From: Phormidesmis sp963710175
Lineage (GTDB): Bacteria; Cyanobacteriota; Cyanobacteriia; Phormidesmidales; Phormidesmidaceae
Reading direction: 5' to 3'
Length of the DNA stretch: 64,000 nt
Assembly (NCBI GenBank): GCA_963710175.1
Contig: CAVPZC010000001.1
Location: 744,001-808,000, forward strand
Shown: one piece after another, positions 42,058 through 50,751 of the stretch
How the letters are laid out: each line of letters begins with the position of its first letter
Numbering within the stretch: position 1 is the stretch's first letter
Program-made: the position numbers and the translations under genes
Notes under the pieces: generated by a model
Database searches by the model: none
What the model saw: only the letters and a program-made list of their open reading frames with translations
What the model was told of the DNA's origin: nothing

Positions 42058-44442
42058 AACTTGCATTTTCCAGACAGTAATGGTGGCTTCTGCTCCGGCC
42101 AATTTGTCACAGGCCAATTTGTCACAGGCCAGCTCGTCATATAGAGCACTGCCTTGCAAAAACTTTCGGAGTGGCTGTGCCTTAGGCTCTTGTGATAGTT
42201 TGCTTGGCAAGACGACGGCTGCTATGCCGTTGCTATTTAACAGGTTGGAGCACTGCTCTGTGAACAGGCGATCGCAGCTCAGCTGATTGCGAACCGGCTT
42301 GCCATTAACCGTCGGGTTTTGATGCGTATATTGCTCGCTGCGATAAAAGTAGTCGGCGACATAGGCATACTGGCTCTGATAAAACAGCCAGGCCTGAGTG
42401 ACTTCTGGATCGCCTTTCGCCAGCGCTTGCTTGGAGGTTTTGAGCGAGTGAGCGTTCATCCCCTTGGCCTCGGCGAGGTCTTGAAACTGCCGAAAAAATT
42501 CTTCAGTCGTCGGTTTAAAGGCACCCCACGGCGGCGCACAGACAATCACATCAAACCCGCCTTTCTGCATAATGGTGTTGAAATGGTAGCCCCAGTGAAA
42601 CGGCTGCAATACGTCAATATCTTCTGGGGTGAGCAGTCGGCGCTGGGGTTTATCGGTCAGCTGAGCTGCTTTGTACTGAACGCTGAGCTGCTGGCTCATA
42701 TGGTTGAGCAGCAGCGTATCTAGCTTGCTCTGAGCTTTGGCATCTAGCCGTAAAATGTCTTCTCGCAGCAGCGCGGCTCTCGCATAGGGCGGAATGTTTT
42801 TGGCAGCGGCCAACAGCTGATTGCGAGACTTGTAGTGTTCTAGTGCCAGACTTTTCTCGGCCAACGTTGTTTGATAGCTATCGGCGACCAGCGGCTGCAA
42901 CAAATTTCCCTGTAAAAGGCTGTCGTCTCCCGCTTTGCTAATTTGGTCAAAACGGGCTGCATCAACTGCAACCAGCCCAATCAACGCATTGCCCATCATG
43001 ACGTTAAAAGACAGATCGACTAGAGGCTCAATCTCCTGCGGGCGCTGGGCAATTGTCACAGTGTGTAGCAACAGTTGAAAACGGCTCGTTTCAGCGGCAC
43101 CAGCTGTCAGCTCAACGCCGTAAAGGTTGTTCTTAAGAATTCGCTTTTGAATAGTTTGCAGCAAATTGGGCGGCGCTGAGCGCTGTTCTACAAGGCCAGC
43201 CAGCCAAATTTTCAGCTGCGGATCTTGACTGTGCTGAATGTGGCCGATCAGAACGCTGAAGATTTCCACCAGGCGCTGATGTAGCGCCACTAGCAAATTA
43301 CCGCTACCACAGGCTGGATCGAGCAGTCGCAGGTCAGGTAAGATCTCTTGAATCAGGCAGCGGCACAGCTCAGAGTTGGCGTTGAACAGACGATCATTTA
43401 AGGTGGTTTCAGCAGCTGTGGTTACTGAGGGAATCGCTTGCTCAAGCCGGTCCAGCAGCAGTCGATCCAAGGTGTGATCGCTCAACTCCCTGGCCAGCGC
43501 TGGCGTCCCTACATAGCTGGCCGTCTGCGCCTCTGCCCAGTAGCGCTCTAGCAAATAGCCAAGTCCCCCGTTCATCCACGGGTTGAGCGCATCGATACTC
43601 GCCTGTTCGCTGAGCCAACCCAAAATCTCCTCAAAGGGCTGATTGCCAATGGCGATCGCCGGATATCGTCTCTCCAATCGATGTGTATTAAACCAATGAC
43701 CCAAAAAAGGAATCTCACCTGTCTGTAGGGCCAAAGGCCGCTCTAGCGCCGGTAGAGAAAGACTTTGATAAAGCGGCTGCAAACAGGTCTCAAAAAAGTG
43801 CTGGCCCTGCTGAACTGCCATACCGAAGCGAGTCTGTAAATACCACGTGTCACCGTTTATCCAGCCCTGCTGCTGCACCGTTTGGATAAGGATCAGTCGC
43901 TTCAGGGTCAGAACGGCATACGCCTGTCTGTCAGCTGTGTTGCTAATGCCGCCAATGCCCTCGCAAAGCCCTTGCAACAGTTTTTTAAGCGCTTCGTAGC
44001 TGGCGGCTTGGGTATCTAGCTGAACATCTAGCTGAGGAAACAGTCCGCCGCCTTGAGCCAACCGCCGCAGCCGAAATTTCCACAGCGCCATTGGTTGCCC
44101 AGCGATATACAGCGCGCTTTCCTGGGGTGACTGACACCACAGACTGCGCGTTTTTGCGGCGTCGGTAAAGACGACCAGCGGCTGCTCGTTTGTAGAGGCG
44201 ATCGCCCCATAAATCTCCTGCCTGAGCGCCGCCGTCAGCTCAGTGCCAGCGGTGAGCAAAACTTGCCAAACCATCACATCTTTGCAGGTGGCAAGGGGAA
44301 TGCACTGCTGCTGAAATAGCTGAATCGGTACGGCGTGGGCGCTTTGAACGGGCTGCCAGCCTAGCGTTTGGGTGAACAGAGCTGGTAATCGGTGCGATCG
44401 CAGCTGTTTAACTGCCGTTGTCAGCTCAGCGTTCAGAGCCAT
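42055..44442 (-). CDS. Eco57I/N6-adenine methylase-like protein, truncated and with an altered catalytic motif (795 aa)
   Basis: Cyanobacterial proteins of this group combine an N-terminal helical region with a gamma-class N6-adenine methylase. Here the SAM motif LLDPACGSGNLLVALHQR (about residue 372) is intact. Motif IV, normally N-P-P-W, reads VIVCAPPWGAF, so the catalytic Asn is Ala636 and methylation is unlikely. The protein ends soon after motif IV (ITVWKMQV) at a TAA supplied by the boundary of element M1, and relatives continue for several hundred residues. The end also carries the duplication LACDKLACDK from a 15-bp tandem repeat near 42100-42130. It is best seen as a decaying gene. 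Confidence 0.8.
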   Translation of the reverse strand: MALNAELTTAVKQLRSHRLPALFTQTLGWQPVQSAHAVPIQLFQQQCIPLATCKDVMVWQVLLTAGTELTAALRQEIYGAIASTNEQPLVVFTDAAKTRSLWCQSPQESALYIAGQPMALWKFRLRRLAQGGGLFPQLDVQLDTQAASYEALKKLLQGLCEGIGGISNTADRQAYAVLTLKRLILIQTVQQQGWINGDTWYLQTRFGMAVQQGQHFFETCLQPLYQSLSLPALERPLALQTGEIPFLGHWFNTHRLERRYPAIAIGNQPFEEILGWLSEQASIDALNPWMNGGLGYLLERYWAEAQTASYVGTPALARELSDHTLDRLLLDRLEQAIPSVTTAAETTLNDRLFNANSELCRCLIQEILPDLRLLDPACGSGNLLVALHQRLVEIFSVLIGHIQHSQDPQLKIWLAGLVEQRSAPPNLLQTIQKRILKNNLYGVELTAGAAETSRFQLLLHTVTIAQRPQEIEPLVDLSFNVMMGNALIGLVAVDAARFDQISKAGDDSLLQGNLLQPLVADSYQTTLAEKSLALEHYKSRNQLLAAAKNIPPYARAALLREDILRLDAKAQSKLDTLLLNHMSQQLSVQYKAAQLTDKPQRRLLTPEDIDVLQPFHWGYHFNTIMQKGGFDVIVCAPPWGAFKPTTEEFFRQFQDLAEAKGMNAHSLKTSKQALAKGDPEVTQAWLFYQSQYAYVADYFYRSEQYTHQNPTVNGKPVRNQLSCDRLFTEQCSNLLNSNGIAAVVLPSKLSQEPKAQPLRKFLQGSALYDELACDKLACDKLAGAEATITVWKMQV

Positions 44443-44480
44443 CTGCCTTTACCCGTCGCTTGTCCATAGACTATTTAAAA

Positions 44481-44981
44481 CTACTCATGATGGGCAGTGC
44501 TTGTAGCATCTTGGGTTTTAATGCCTTTTTCAACACCCTGAGTCTTAGCGATCGCATAGTCTCGAAACCGATCCAAGTCGGCCTGGAGCGTAGAGGTCAC
44601 CACCCGATCCACAAACGAATTGCTCATCATCAGCCGGGCCAGAATTGCTGGCAGAGCGTAAGAAATGGTCATTTTTACCGTGCTGCTGCCGTCTTTGCGC
44701 CCGTAAAAGCGAATCGCGCCCCGGTTGGGCAGGCCATCTACCGACTCCCAGCTAATCAGCTGCTGGGGCACCATTTTGACAATTCGCGATAGCCACGAAA
44801 AAGAAAGCCCGGTTGTGCTTAGCTTCCACCGCGACAGTTCTGGATCGTCTGCTAGCACCTCTACAGAATCGATCCACTTCATCCATTTGGGCATCTGCTC
44901 CAGGTCAGACCACATCTGCCAAACTTCTTCTATCGGCGTATTCACATCTACGTGAACCGTATGTTCTAGCCAATTTGCCAT
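44481..44981 (-). CDS. SRPBCC (START-like) domain protein (166 aa)
   Basis: A helix-grip ligand-binding fold: VHVDVNTPIEEVWQMWSDLE at the start, QMPKWMKWIDSVEVLADD and KDGSSTVKMTISYALPAI follow the cyclase/COQ10-like pattern, ending in a long helix (DRVVTSTLQADLDRFRDYAI). Such proteins bind lipids or polyketide-like ligands and are common in cyanobacteria. The ligand is unknown. It is upstream of the methylase-like gene (38 bp) on the same strand and divergent from the SLH gene. Confidence 0.85.
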   Translation of the reverse strand: MANWLEHTVHVDVNTPIEEVWQMWSDLEQMPKWMKWIDSVEVLADDPELSRWKLSTTGLSFSWLSRIVKMVPQQLISWESVDGLPNRGAIRFYGRKDGSSTVKMTISYALPAILARLMMSNSFVDRVVTSTLQADLDRFRDYAIAKTQGVEKGIKTQDATSTAHHE

Positions 44982-45098
44982 GAGAAAACCGTCATTTAGA
45001 AAAACCGCGCTACGAGCAACCGCTATATTTATTTTGAGAAAATTCTCAGGGTTTTACGCCTATTCTAACGATACAGTGCAATACGTGATGTCTGCCCT

Positions 45099-47231
45099 AT
45101 GTCTGTTTTATACGTCAGCCTTGCCGGTCGAGATAGTTATGACGGCACGGCTAAGTTCCCGTTTAGAACCCTCACCCAGGCGCTGCGACAGGCGGCGGCA
45201 GGCGGGGTAATTCAGCTGGAGCCAGGGACGTATCAGGCGGATGAGCAATTTCCCCTAGAGGTGCCAGCGGGCGTGAGCGTAGTGGGCGCGGCGGCCCAAA
45301 CGGTGACAATTACCGGCGGTGGGGCTTCTGGGCAGTCTGTGGCGGCTAATGTGGCGATAGTGCTGAGCGATCGCGCCCAGATCCGCGAAATCACCATCAC
45401 CAACCCGCAAGGCAGCGGCGTGCTAGTCGCTACCGGCACCCCGCTGATCATTCGCAGTCGCTTGGCTGGCTGTCAGCAATATGGCGTCATTGTGAGCGGC
45501 AGCGCCCATCCTTTTGTCTCCAAGAATGAGTTCACTGAAAACGGCACCGGCCTGGCAATGGTAGCCAATGCCAAAGGAGAAGTCCGGCAAAACCGCTTTG
45601 AGCGCACGGACTATGGCATTTCGCTGGGCGACCAGGCCGCGCCCTTAGTGCTGGGCAACCAGCTTACCGGTAGCCGCTTTGCTCTATTAATCACTGGCAG
45701 CGCCCGCCCGGTACTCCGGCAAAACCAGGCAGCTGGCAGCGAGCACGGCCTCTGGGTAAAAGATCGCGCCCAGCCCGATATTGGCCAGCCCCAGGACTTA
45801 GGCCAAAACTGGTTTGAGGGTAAGACTTACGATATTCGCAACGATGGCGCTCTGCCGCTGGTGACAGCAGGCAACCAGCTCAACCCCATTCGAGCAGCGG
45901 GTGAGATTGTCTACCTGCCGAGTGAAATTCCCGATCAGGCCGCTGTGCCCGAAGTGCTGCTGGGCAGTGTCGAACCGGTGCCGCTGCCGGTAGCGCCACC
46001 AGCAGACTCTCTAGAACCTGGCCAAATGGCGGGCATCGATCTGGACAGTCGCTTTGACGATTTGGTCGGCCACTGGTCGGCTCCCTTCGTCGAAGCGCTA
46101 GCAGCCAAAAATCTAGTCAAAGGCTTTTTAGACGGCACCTTTCGGCCTGATCGTCAGGTCACCCGCGCCCAGTTTGCGGCGCTGATAGTCGCTGCCTTTC
46201 CCGATGCCGAAAGCATTCGCCCGGCGAGTCAGTTTTCAGATGTGCTGGCTAATTTTTGGGCGGCGCAGGCGATTCGTCAGGCTCAAATGCAGGGATTTCT
46301 CTCGGGCTTTCCTGACGGGTCTTTTCGCCCGGATGCGCCGCTGACCAGGGTACAGGCAGTGGTGGCGCTGGTGAATGGCTTAGGACTGGGCAATGGCCGC
46401 TCTCAGTCACTGCTGGTCTATAGCGATCGCGCCCAAATTCCCAGCTATGCTGTTGAACCCGTCGCCGCCGCTACCGAACGCCAGCTGGTGGTCGGCTACC
46501 CCGATCCCTACCGCTTTAGGCCGCTGGAGCCGATTACCCGCGCAGAAACCACCGCCCTGGTGCATCAGGCCCTAGTCGCCGGTGATAGAACCCCGCGTCT
46601 GCCTTCGCCCTTTATTGCCGAAGCCAACACCACCCTGCCCAGCTTTGCCGATCTGTCCGCGCAGCACTGGGCCAATGACTTTATTGAGCCGCTGGTGCAG
46701 CGCGGCTGGCTCAGCGGCTTTCCCGACGGTTCGTTTCGGCCCGATGCGGCGATTAACCGGGCCCAGTTTGCCGCTTTACTGGTGGGTGCTTTTCGCCCCG
46801 AGGCCAAACGGCCCGCGCTGCGCTTTCGCGATGTGCCCAGTGATTTTTGGGCGGCGACTGTAATTCAGCAGGTGTACCGGGCCGAATTTCTCTCTGGCTT
46901 TCCCGATCTGACCTTTGACCCCAATTCTCCGCTGACTAAGCTCCAGGCGCTCTTGGCCCTGGTGAGCGGGCTCAGCTTACAGTCGGTATCGCCGCCCAAT
47001 TTGCGATCGCTCAGCTTCTATGCCGACCGCTCGGCGATTCCAGACTATGCGGCAGGAGCGATCGCCTCGGCTACGCAGCTCGGCCTGGTCTTTAACCGCC
47101 CTTTTTTAGCAGAGCTGCGGCCCAACCGCGCCGCGACCCGCGCAGAAGTCTCTGCCATGGTGTATCAGGCCCTGGTAATCGACGGCAAGATGCCAGCAGT
47201 CCCCTCTCCCGATCAGGTCTCTCTCGACTAA
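45099..47231 (+). CDS. DUF1565 beta-helix protein with six SLH repeats (710 aa)
   Basis: Residues 1-290 are a right-handed beta-helix of the DUF1565 type (VSLAGRDSYDGTAKFPFRTL; VTITGGGASGQS; repeated NxF turns). From about residue 315 six S-layer-homology repeats follow, each with G-F-x-D-G-x-F-R-P and a T-R-A-Q-type end (GFLDGTFRPDRQVTRAQFAA; GFPDGSFRPDAPLTRVQ; GFPDGSFRPDAAINRAQFAA), in two sets of three. SLH domains bind cell-wall polymers, so a surface location is expected, yet no signal peptide precedes the beta-helix. The start is ATG 45099; no longer start is open in frame. Confidence 0.9.
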   Translation: MSVLYVSLAGRDSYDGTAKFPFRTLTQALRQAAAGGVIQLEPGTYQADEQFPLEVPAGVSVVGAAAQTVTITGGGASGQSVAANVAIVLSDRAQIREITITNPQGSGVLVATGTPLIIRSRLAGCQQYGVIVSGSAHPFVSKNEFTENGTGLAMVANAKGEVRQNRFERTDYGISLGDQAAPLVLGNQLTGSRFALLITGSARPVLRQNQAAGSEHGLWVKDRAQPDIGQPQDLGQNWFEGKTYDIRNDGALPLVTAGNQLNPIRAAGEIVYLPSEIPDQAAVPEVLLGSVEPVPLPVAPPADSLEPGQMAGIDLDSRFDDLVGHWSAPFVEALAAKNLVKGFLDGTFRPDRQVTRAQFAALIVAAFPDAESIRPASQFSDVLANFWAAQAIRQAQMQGFLSGFPDGSFRPDAPLTRVQAVVALVNGLGLGNGRSQSLLVYSDRAQIPSYAVEPVAAATERQLVVGYPDPYRFRPLEPITRAETTALVHQALVAGDRTPRLPSPFIAEANTTLPSFADLSAQHWANDFIEPLVQRGWLSGFPDGSFRPDAAINRAQFAALLVGAFRPEAKRPALRFRDVPSDFWAATVIQQVYRAEFLSGFPDLTFDPNSPLTKLQALLALVSGLSLQSVSPPNLRSLSFYADRSAIPDYAAGAIASATQLGLVFNRPFLAELRPNRAATRAEVSAMVYQALVIDGKMPAVPSPDQVSLD

Positions 47232-47286
47232 TGGAACCGTAAAATGAGAAACTAGCAGTATTAACGTCTGTCTAACACAACCCATC

Positions 47287-47619
47287 ATGGCTGAAATTCA
47301 ATTCTCTCGCGGCATCAAAGAAGAAGTCGTCCCCGATATTCGCATCACCCGCGCTAAAGATCTTTCTGACGGTACCGCTACGTTTTACTTTGACCGGCCT
47401 AAAGCGCTAACTGAAGAAGGCGGCGAAGTAACGGGGCTGTATATGGTCGATGAAGAAGGCGAGCTCACTACCCGCGATGTCAACGGCAAGTTTATCAACG
47501 GTGAACCAGCAGGCATTGAGGCCGTCTTCGTGATGAAGGGCCAAGAAGAATGGGATCGCTTTATGCGCTTTATGGAGCGCTATTCGGAAACCAATGGCCT
47601 GGGTTTGACTAAAAGCTAG
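47287..47619 (+). CDS. psb28: Photosystem II assembly factor Psb28 (110 aa)
   Basis: A soluble cytoplasmic-side protein that binds PSII assembly intermediates with CP47. IQFSRGIKEEVVPDIRITR at the start, GTATFYFDRPKAL in the middle and MKGQEEWDRFMRFMERYSET near the end are diagnostic, and the length is right. It starts at ATG 47287 and lies 55 bp after the SLH gene, but its own promoter is likely. Confidence 0.96.
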   Translation: MAEIQFSRGIKEEVVPDIRITRAKDLSDGTATFYFDRPKALTEEGGEVTGLYMVDEEGELTTRDVNGKFINGEPAGIEAVFVMKGQEEWDRFMRFMERYSETNGLGLTKS

Positions 47620-47664
47620 GCGCTAGAAACTAGGTGCAGCGAGCTATTTATAGCCTCCTTTCCG

Positions 47665-48165
47665 ATGGTTTTACCTCACCCTGATCGCCCCAATCAACCG
47701 GCGGTAGCCTGCGCGCTGCTCACCGTGAGTGATACCCGCACGCCTGAAACTGACAAAAGCGGTCAGCTCATGCGGGCTCAGCTGACGGCTGCGGGCCATC
47801 GGGTGAGCCACTATCAGATAGTGAAAGACGAGCCTGAGCAAATCGCGGCGCTGGTGCAGCGCTTAGCGAGCCAGTCTGATATTCAAGCGATTCTTCTAAG
47901 TGGCGGTACAGGCATTGCCCCGCGCGATACTACTTACGATGCCATCGCTCATCTGCTAGAAAAAGAGCTGCCGGGCTTTGGTGAAATTTTTCGTCAGCTC
48001 AGCTACGCAGAAATTGGCTCCCGGGCGATCGCCTCACGCGCCGTAGCCGGTACCTGCAACGCTACCTTAATCTTTTCTCTGCCGGGCTCTAGCAAAGCTG
48101 TCGCGCTAGCGATGGAAGCCCTAATCTTGCCAGAAATCAGACATTTGACTTCACTTCTTCGGTAA
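47665..48165 (+). CDS. moaB: Molybdenum cofactor biosynthesis protein MoaB (166 aa)
   Basis: MoaB/MogA proteins adenylylate molybdopterin before metal insertion. The substrate-binding loop is LLSGGTGIAPRDTTYDAI, with LLTVSDTRTPETDKSG at the start and GTCNATLIFSLPGSSKAV at the end. The start is ATG 47665, 45 bp after psb28. The stop codon TAA (48163-48165) falls inside the first unit of a tandem palindromic repeat. No other moa gene is near. Confidence 0.93.
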   Translation: MVLPHPDRPNQPAVACALLTVSDTRTPETDKSGQLMRAQLTAAGHRVSHYQIVKDEPEQIAALVQRLASQSDIQAILLSGGTGIAPRDTTYDAIAHLLEKELPGFGEIFRQLSYAEIGSRAIASRAVAGTCNATLIFSLPGSSKAVALAMEALILPEIRHLTSLLR

Positions 48166-48234
48166 ACCGTCCTCACTCTTCGGTAAACCGTCTCTATTTT
48201 TTCGGTAAACCGTCTTCACTCTTCGGTAAACCGT
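48157..48234. repeat. Four copies of a palindromic unit, period 21-22 bp
   Basis: YTTCGGTAAACCGT occurs at 48157, 48178, 48200 and 48221, separated by short C/T-rich spacers of 7-8 bases. Each unit contains the palindrome CGGTAAACCG. The first copy overlaps the last codons and stop of moaB. The spacers are too short for CRISPR. Confidence 0.9.
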
Positions 48235-48336
48235 ATGGGCCAAAGACATCTACCGGCAGCGGTTAGGCGGGCTATCTACACCTGACGACAACAGTCTCCT
48301 CTGCGATGATGAATGTGTTGGCTAAGGACCCCCCGG

Positions 48337-48636
48337 ATGAAAAAACAACACTTCTCTACTGCCCTACACAATCTGTATCGCAAAGCGCTCAAGCATACCA
48401 AATATCGCTGGATCGTCATTTTAGGAACGCTGTTGTATTTGGTTAGTCCGTTGGATATTTCTCCAGATGTTTTTCCGGTTTTAGGCTGGATTGATGACGG
48501 GTTGGTGGTTAGCCTGCTAGTGACAGAAATGAGCCAGATTTTGGCAGAACAGCTCAAGCAAAAGCGATCATTCAATAGAGAATCAGAAGTCGCTGATGCC
48601 CAGACAATCACCGTCGAAGCCGTATCACTGAGCTGA
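48337..48636 (+). CDS. DUF1232 (YkvA-like) small membrane protein (99 aa)
   Basis: The DUF1232 core is visible: WIVILGTLLYLVSPLDISPD, then VFPVLGWIDDGLVVSLLVTE. The first part forms a hydrophobic helix and the Pro-x-Asp motif SPLDISPD is the family signature. The function is unknown; relatives are small membrane-associated proteins. The start at ATG 48337 (MKKQHFSTALHNLYRKAL) is preferred, because the eight residues before it (from ATG 48313) are not typical. Confidence 0.85.
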   Translation: MKKQHFSTALHNLYRKALKHTKYRWIVILGTLLYLVSPLDISPDVFPVLGWIDDGLVVSLLVTEMSQILAEQLKQKRSFNRESEVADAQTITVEAVSLS

Positions 48637-48707
48637 TAGTTTCTCTCTCACGCCTAATCTTTCGCGTCCAGATTCTCACCTTAACCTCTCTAACCTAGAA
48701 AAACACC

Positions 48708-49289
48708 ATGACTTACACCACTCAAAACGACCTTAGCAATCTCTCTGCTACCCCTGTTGAACCCACGACTGCTACGGCTGATCCCTCCACGGTCGAAAAG
48801 CTCAAGACGCTTTATCAAGAGAGCAGCCAAAGATCGCAGCGCGTTGCCGAAATTCTCCGATCTGCCTTTACTGAGACTGCCGCCGAATTCAAAGATGGCC
48901 GGGCGGTGATTAGCCCTCTTGCCAAAGAAGTGACTGCTGAGACGGTCGCTACTGTTAAAGAAAAGAGCAAGCAAGCCGCTGATAGTGTCAACCAGACCTG
49001 GCAGCAGGAAGATGATAGCGAAGATAGCACAGAGCGTCTGATTCGCTTTATCCGCACCCTTGGCCAGACGGCAGGCCAAACAGCAAGAGTGAAGCTGTTT
49101 CCTCAGCTCAAGGTGCAGGCTACTAAGCTAGATGACGTGCTGACAAATCGCTACGGCAGCCGCTATGCCACCTTTAAAGGCCGCTTTTCTGGAATTCGTG
49201 GCTGGTACACTGCCACTGAACCGACTACGCCTGAAACTGCCGCAGATGAGCGCACTGCTATCGTCGTAGACAGCGAAATTGTTAGCTAG
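48708..49289 (+). CDS. Cyanobacterial hypothetical protein, helical and soluble (193 aa)
   Basis: The N-terminal 30 residues are Thr/Pro-rich. Residues 30-115 form amphipathic helices (VEKLKTLYQESSQRSQRVAE; EVTAETVATVKEKSKQAADS). Residues 115-170 include LIRFIRTLGQTAGQTARVK and FKGRFSGIRGWYTATEP. I do not recognise a family. The helical middle resembles apolipoprotein or LEA-like proteins by composition. ATG 48708 is the only sensible start. The gene ends at a strong terminator 30 bp downstream. Confidence 0.75.
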   Translation: MTYTTQNDLSNLSATPVEPTTATADPSTVEKLKTLYQESSQRSQRVAEILRSAFTETAAEFKDGRAVISPLAKEVTAETVATVKEKSKQAADSVNQTWQQEDDSEDSTERLIRFIRTLGQTAGQTARVKLFPQLKVQATKLDDVLTNRYGSRYATFKGRFSGIRGWYTATEPTTPETAADERTAIVVDSEIVS

Positions 49290-49318
49290 GCGCTGCTAGA
49301 CCTGTCAACACCTAAACC

Positions 49319-49359
49319 AAAGACTCGCGGAGACTGCTATCTCTGCGAGTCTTTTTTTG
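49319..49359 (+). terminator. Intrinsic terminator
   Basis: AAGACTCGC (49320-49328) pairs with GCGAGTCTT (49345-49353), followed by T residues to 49358. It serves the 193-aa hypothetical gene on the plus strand and perhaps also the PCP-reductase-like gene from the other side. Confidence 0.85.
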
Positions 49360-49385
49360 CTTAAGCTGGCGTTTTGTGCAGACGA

Positions 49386-49559
49386 CTATTTCTGGCCAAA
49401 CTGCTGCTTGGCCTGCTGATAGACGGTTCCCGTAATTTCAGACAGTTCTTTTTCGCGGGCAAACCTCTCTATCTTTTTGCGGGCCGCTGGCCTGACAAAA
49501 AACGGAATTTCTTTGAGCATGGCTTCCGCCTCTGCTGTCCAACGGACTGACTCTGCCAT
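49386..49559 (-). CDS. PCP-reductase-like small protein (57 aa)
   Basis: A short protein with the pattern WTAEAEAMLKEIPFFVRPAA, then RKKIERFAREKELSEITGTV, ending YQQAKQQFGQK. This is the small domain also found at the C terminus of the light-independent protochlorophyllide reductase B subunit (PCP_red). The stand-alone version is frequent in cyanobacteria, and its function is unknown. AAAGGAG lies upstream of the ATG at 49559. It is divergent from the Hlip gene with 144 bp between. Confidence 0.85.
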   Translation of the reverse strand: MAESVRWTAEAEAMLKEIPFFVRPAARKKIERFAREKELSEITGTVYQQAKQQFGQK

Positions 49560-49703
49560 GATGATCGCTCCTTTCCCTGCTAAACCTGCCTATAGGCTGA
49601 CACATTCCACTAACATAAGGTAGCGAGCGATGCCATTGACTGAAGATGCGATCGCTAGTGACAATAGGCAGATATTCTTCAAGGACATTCTTTAAGGACA
49701 GCT

Positions 49704-49874
49704 ATGGCCAGCATTCAGCCGACAAAAGTACCCAACATGGAGCGGCCTAAAAAAGGATTTAATCAGTATGCCGAGCGGCTCAACGGCAGAGCGGCTATGG
49801 TCGGAATTGCCGCTCTTATTGTGATTGAGCTGCTGACAGGTAAAGGACTGTTGACCTGGTTAGGGCTCGCTTGA
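49704..49874 (+). CDS. High-light-inducible protein (Hlip, 56 aa)
   Basis: A one-helix chlorophyll a/b-binding-like protein. The pigment motif E-x-x-N-G-R-x-A-M-x-G is present as AERLNGRAAMVGIAALIVIE, followed by the end of the helix and LLTWLGLA. Hlips bind chlorophyll and carotenoid, quench excess energy and join early PSII assembly complexes. The start is ATG 49704. It is the second PSII-biogenesis gene here besides psb28 and sits opposite the PCP-reductase-like gene, suggesting shared light or stress control. Confidence 0.93.
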   Translation: MASIQPTKVPNMERPKKGFNQYAERLNGRAAMVGIAALIVIELLTGKGLLTWLGLA

Positions 49875-49890
49875 GTCTGTATGTAGGCCG

Positions 49891-50751
49891 CTACTGGCAG
49901 TGGGGGGTGACGACAGTGCGATCGCACTTTGCCCGTCGCTTGGAGAGTAAAGCGCCACTCAGCATCAGCAGCCCTGCTACTGCGTCTGACTCTGGCACCT
50001 CGACTGGTGTTTTGGAGGGTGGTATTTTGGAAATCGGCTCGAAAGGCGGCTCGGAGGGCGTTTCAGGAGGTATCGTAGGCGGTACCACGAGCGGCGGCCT
50101 AGACACATTCTCTGGCGAAGCCAGCTTAATTTGCGCATAGAGCGTGCTGCTGATGGTTTTATCTTCAGGCACTTCAAAGATGCGAGAAAAGGTAGCTCCC
50201 CCGTCTGGGCTGAAGCCTAATAGCGCTAGGCTGTAGAGCTTTTGGTCAAACCTGAAAGTTTGAGCCTGAGGATTGTCAGACACCAGCAGATTGTCAGCGC
50301 TACCGCCCGTATTAGTGTTGGGTGTCAGGTCAAAGCCAAAAGTATATTTAAACGCTCGCTGCGCCTGAGCAGGCTCAGCCAGGTTGAGCTGAATACTCAG
50401 GGGTACGCTGCTCACATGGGTACCGGCGAAAGTCTGCCCGTTGAGATAGGTGAGGTTGCCAACGGCAAAAGCCTGCTCGGGCACAGCTGCAAAAGAGTTG
50501 CTCCAAAAGGTCAGCATATTTGGCATAGAGCCGCTGCCGGGTCTACCCAAGACAAAGGTTTCGCTCTGAGGGCTGGGCTTCTCTGTGCTGAAAGTCGCCT
50601 CAGGATCTACCGACTGATCAACCAGGGGCGACTCGAATGTGCCGCTGCTGTCACCCAGGAAAAGGGTAGCTGCCCAAACGTGCGAACTCTGAAATAAAAC
50701 TAGCGAAATAGCGGCAAATGTAGAGGATGCAAGGTGTAGAGGATGAAGCAT
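49891..50751 (-). CDS. Exported choice-of-anchor K domain protein with PEP-CTERM-like tail (286 aa)
   Basis: The start at ATG 50749-50751 gives a signal peptide (MLHPLHLASSTFAAISLVLF, cleavage after VWA). The main domain has FAVGNLTYLNGQTFAGTHVS and FGFDLTPNTNTGGSADNLL, the pattern of choice-of-anchor K. A Pro-rich linker follows. The C terminus, VPESDAVAGLLMLSGALLSK, then RR, resembles a PEP-CTERM sorting signal, with V-P-E replacing the usual P-E-P. It is therefore probably secreted and membrane-anchored. The gene ends 16 bp past the Hlip stop, on the opposite strand. Confidence 0.8.
   Translation of the reverse strand: MLHPLHLASSTFAAISLVLFQSSHVWAATLFLGDSSGTFESPLVDQSVDPEATFSTEKPSPQSETFVLGRPGSGSMPNMLTFWSNSFAAVPEQAFAVGNLTYLNGQTFAGTHVSSVPLSIQLNLAEPAQAQRAFKYTFGFDLTPNTNTGGSADNLLVSDNPQAQTFRFDQKLYSLALLGFSPDGGATFSRIFEVPEDKTISSTLYAQIKLASPENVSRPPLVVPPTIPPETPSEPPFEPISKIPPSKTPVEVPESDAVAGLLMLSGALLSKRRAKCDRTVVTPHCQ

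Noticed and set aside
48157..48234. CRISPR array.
   Set aside because: Repeats are 14 bp with spacers of only 7-8 bases and similar to each other; there are no cas genes. It is a simple tandem palindromic array.
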